A stretch of DNA of 6,399 nt, from assembly GCA_031278965.1 (NCBI GenBank), contig JAITJJ010000045.1, positions 1-6,399 of the forward strand, read 5' to 3'. Positions 4,051-6,399 of the stretch are shown in pieces. The notes beneath the pieces are model-generated. The model had not been told where the DNA came from. It did no database searches and saw only the letters and a list, made by a program, of their open reading frames with translations. The position numbers and the translations under genes were made by a program. The stretch is from Deferribacteraceae bacterium. Lineage in GTDB: Bacteria; Chrysiogenota; Deferribacteres; Deferribacterales; JAISNW01. Positions within the stretch are counted from its first letter, which is position 1. Each line of letters starts with the position of its first letter.

Positions 4051-6399
4051 ATCAATATTCCTCCGTCTTCAGGTTTTGTTAAGCTGACTTCGCAAGGTCC
4101 AGCTTGAGCGGGGACAGCACCGCAGCACATCACGGGATCCTCACCGAAATAGTCGTTGGTAAGTATATTGTCGGCTCCGCCCACATCCACAGGGACGGAT
4201 ACTTCTTTAAAAACCTCCGTCTCATCTGTCTGCATCCAAACTTTAACCTTTTCAGTAGGGTGCGGCCTGTACCATGCGCCGTGCTCTATGCTTACTATTC
4301 CGGGAAGGATTGAATGGGAGAGGTTGGCGGGCAGTTTCATACACCCGCGGTCGTTATAGACATAGACGGCATCTCCTTCTCGAATCCCTCTCGCCCCGGC
4401 GTCCGCAGGGTTCATCTTAACGACTTGCGGAAATTGATCTTTTATGGCAGCCGTGCTGTCGAAGACCGTATGCCCCCGATTGCGGGACTTGTTGGTCATA
4501 TATTGGAGTTTATAGGTTCTCCCGCTTATCGGGGATTTAAAGCCTACAAATCTTCCGGTTAAAGGATTGCCTAATGTTCCGTTAGTCGGATTCGCGTCGT
4601 CAAAATAAAACTCCCTCCCCTGCATCAAAGGCTGATAAGAAAGGGTTGAATTGCGCCAACCCCCCGGTTTATAGAGGAAAGAGGCGGTAGCACCCGCCGA
4701 AACGCGCGTAGGGGGACGCATAGCCCTGAGCGGAGAGTAGAAGTTCAGAAAACCTGTAGATGTGTCAAGATTTCCAGGCACGATAAGGTCTTTCATAGGC
4801 AGAAGCGGTTTATCTTTGGAAGTCTCCAGCAAAAATAGTCCATCCTCACGGTTTTTAAGCTCTTCGGCGGTCGGGAGGTCAATATTTTGGACGTAAGTCT
4901 TATAGTAATCGGTGATTTTAACATTCTCATAATCCTCTTTACTAAAAAAGTCAAAAGGGGCAAAAGAGAACGGCGGCACGCTGCTGTAGGCTCCCCCCAA
5001 GCGGGCAGCGAGTTTTTCAGTTAAAATAGTTTGAATCTCCATCTCGGGCTTTGTATCGTATAGTTTGTCAACTATCTTCTCCCGGTGTATAAAGGTGCTG
5101 CCAGTGGTATTAGTGGGGATGGCATAGGATTCAAGTTCAAAGTGTGATGTGGCGGGAAGGATGATATCCGCCATGCGGGCAGTCGGTGTCATAAACTGGT
5201 CAATCACTATCAGCGTAGGCACCTTTTTATAGGCGGCGGCATTCTTGCTGGTATTGGGGTGGGTGTGGATATTGTTTAAATTAGTATGGATTATGACATC
5301 CACCTTAAACGGAAGATCCGCTGCCGTAAATCCGATTCCGGGGAATTGATAATTCACATCATTAACAATCTGTGCTCTGTCTCTATGGTCCTTTCCTGTT
5401 AGAACAAGATGCTGCCAGTTGCAAAGTTCAATAGTAATACCCGCAGCGCCAACCGGGTTTGATGCCCCGCCGGAACCTATCGGCGGCGTGGTCACGCCAG
5501 AAGAGTTAAAACTCAGATATTCCGGGAAGTGAGACATGCTCATCCCCGCTATCCCGCCGCCTTTCTTAGGAATATACCCGCACATAGCCGAAAGCCCTAT
5601 CAGAGACCATACCCATTCGCCTGCGTTCCATGCCCTTTGAGGTCCGCCCCCGGTCTCAATGAAAGCCGCATCCGTAGGGTGGTTGGCGTATTCCGAATAT
5701 TTAAAGGCAAGCGCTTCTATAACATCCGGGTCAACTCCGGTAACTGCGGCGGCGTATTCCAAAACTTTCGTATATATGGCATCTCCCGGCGTTGCCGCCG
5801 CTGACGGCTGGGGATATTTATAGCTGGAAGTTCCTCCGTCTACCGCAGCTCTAGCCCACGCCACCTCAAGCCCTTTTAAATATTCCTCGCACGATTCTCC
5901 TGGGGGAACCTTGAAATTGAATCCGGTTAAAGAACTTCCGGCTGAAAGTGGAGCGCCGCCGCTATTAAATGGTTCGCTCCCTGTTAAAGCCACAGGGTTT
6001 ACTATCGGAACTGAAGTATGCTGGCTTCCGATCGCCGGAGCTTGGCTCGCAACCGTATCACCAGCAAAGAAACCGAAGCACTTGCGGCTCGCCTGGGTTG
6101 ACCTATCCATATAACTGGTGCTCCAACGGTTATTTTTGTAGATAACATAGATCATCGCCACAGCAAGACATGAGTCCGTCGCCGGTCTGCACGCGATAAA
6201 TCGGGGGATATCCACTGTTTTTGAAGCACCGTTTACCGTGTAGGTATAATCCGGAACCCCGGTGGAAAGCATCGCAGCGGCGTCTGAATAGGTGGAGGAG
6301 ATAACAACCATCGGGATAGTGCCGTATGCGCCTTCCTTGATCTTTGAGTTCATAAAGTGGGTATGGATATTCCAATAAGTGGTTCTGGTAACATCCAAC
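4047..6399 (-). CDS. DMSO-reductase-family molybdopterin oxidoreductase, catalytic subunit (N-terminus missing)
   Basis: At least 783 C-terminal codons are present, and the frame is open at the right edge. The first full codon is a TTG, most likely an internal leucine. Residue numbers count from it. Residues 28-40 (I-P-M-V-V-I then Y-S-D) and 71-86 (R-P-A-T-D then A-M-I-Y-V-I) match the nucleotide-fold and cofactor-binding region. At 206-256 come the TGVDPDVIEALA helix and a GGPQRAW segment, then a GYIPKKGGGIAG stretch (274-285). At 395-416 is the V-I-D-Q-F then A-R-M-A-D-I-I-L-P-A block. Residues 627-770 form the C-terminal molybdopterin-dinucleotide domain (LQYMTNKSRNRGH, MNPADAGARGI, GDAVYVYNDRG). 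Overall order follows DmsA, but Gly/Ser-rich insertions (about 130-165 and 298-320) make it longer; the full protein may approach 1000 residues. Any Tat signal, N-terminal [4Fe-4S] cysteines and the molybdenum ligand lie outside, so substrate (DMSO, TMAO, oxyanions, sulfur compounds) cannot be told. Confidence 0.95.
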   Translation of the reverse strand, partial: LDVTRTTYWNIHTHFMNSKIKEGAYGTIPMVVISSTYSDAAAMLSTGVPDYTYTVNGASKTVDIPRFIACRPATDSCLAVAMIYVIYKNNRWSTSYMDRSTQASRKCFGFFAGDTVASQAPAIGSQHTSVPIVNPVALTGSEPFNSGGAPLSAGSSLTGFNFKVPPGESCEEYLKGLEVAWARAAVDGGTSSYKYPQPSAAATPGDAIYTKVLEYAAAVTGVDPDVIEALAFKYSEYANHPTDAAFIETGGGPQRAWNAGEWVWSLIGLSAMCGYIPKKGGGIAGMSMSHFPEYLSFNSSGVTTPPIGSGGASNPVGAAGITIELCNWQHLVLTGKDHRDRAQIVNDVNYQFPGIGFTAADLPFKVDVIIHTNLNNIHTHPNTSKNAAAYKKVPTLIVIDQFMTPTARMADIILPATSHFELESYAIPTNTTGSTFIHREKIVDKLYDTKPEMEIQTILTEKLAARLGGAYSSVPPFSFAPFDFFSKEDYENVKITDYYKTYVQNIDLPTAEELKNREDGLFLLETSKDKPLLPMKDLIVPGNLDTSTGFLNFYSPLRAMRPPTRVSAGATASFLYKPGGWRNSTLSYQPLMQGREFYFDDANPTNGTLGNPLTGRFVGFKSPISGRTYKLQYMTNKSRNRGHTVFDSTAAIKDQFPQVVKMNPADAGARGIREGDAVYVYNDRGCMKLPANLSHSILPGIVSIEHGAWYRPHPTEKVKVWMQTDETEVFKEVSVPVDVGGADNILTNDYFGEDPVMCCGAVPAQAGPCEVSLTKPEDGGILI

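Noticed and set aside
3571..4107. A 178-codon plus-strand open frame opposite the iron-sulfur subunit
   Set aside because: It is antisense to a gene with sixteen conserved cluster cysteines, has no recognisable motif, and its length follows from the codon pattern of the real gene.
6396..6398. TTG at the right edge as the true start of the molybdoenzyme
   Set aside because: The sequence starts inside the nucleotide-fold domain, without the N-terminal iron-sulfur and molybdenum-ligand regions of the family, and the frame is open to the edge. The codon is almost certainly internal.

Overview
The window holds one tightly packed, all minus-strand gene cluster from a Gram-negative anaerobically respiring bacterium. 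A Gram-negative origin is inferred from an exported outer-membrane-type beta-barrel protein and a periplasmic multiheme cytochrome c. Anaerobic respiration is inferred from a DMSO-reductase-family molybdoenzyme with its four-cluster iron-sulfur partner and a TorD-type chaperone. Base composition looks moderate. The phylum cannot be fixed from the sequence alone.

Reading in the direction of transcription (right to left): the molybdopterin catalytic subunit, cut by the right window edge and missing its N-terminus (6399-4047); a DmsB-like 4x[4Fe-4S] subunit overlapping it by ATGA (4050-3298); a 98-base gap carrying a strong interrupted palindrome; a TorD/DmsD-family maturation chaperone (3199-2531); a 75-base gap with a small hairpin; a signal-peptide-bearing, 495-residue probable outer-membrane beta-barrel (2455-968); after 20 bases, a small periplasmic cytochrome c with five CXXCH sites and one CX3CH site (947-408); a GC-rich hairpin that may end the transcript (356-331); and the first part of an unidentified hydrophobic protein running off the left edge (258-1). 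The stretch 259-407 contains only the hairpin, a weak promoter-like pair and a Shine-Dalgarno-like AAGGAG. No RNA genes, insertion sequences or CRISPR arrays were seen.

Working model (inference): the catalytic and iron-sulfur subunits form an exported reductase, folded with the help of the TorD-like chaperone. No DmsC-type quinol-oxidising membrane anchor lies between or after these genes. Where it might be expected, the cluster has a chaperone, a barrel and a multiheme cytochrome. The gene content parallels the Shewanella extracellular DMSO reductase locus (dmsEFABGH: MtrA-like cytochrome, MtrB-like barrel, DmsA, DmsB, chaperones), but in a different order, with a shorter barrel and a six-heme rather than ten-heme cytochrome. 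The cluster may therefore encode a compact, outer-membrane-coupled terminal reductase. The substrate cannot be told from the sequence, and an anchor gene could lie beyond the right edge.
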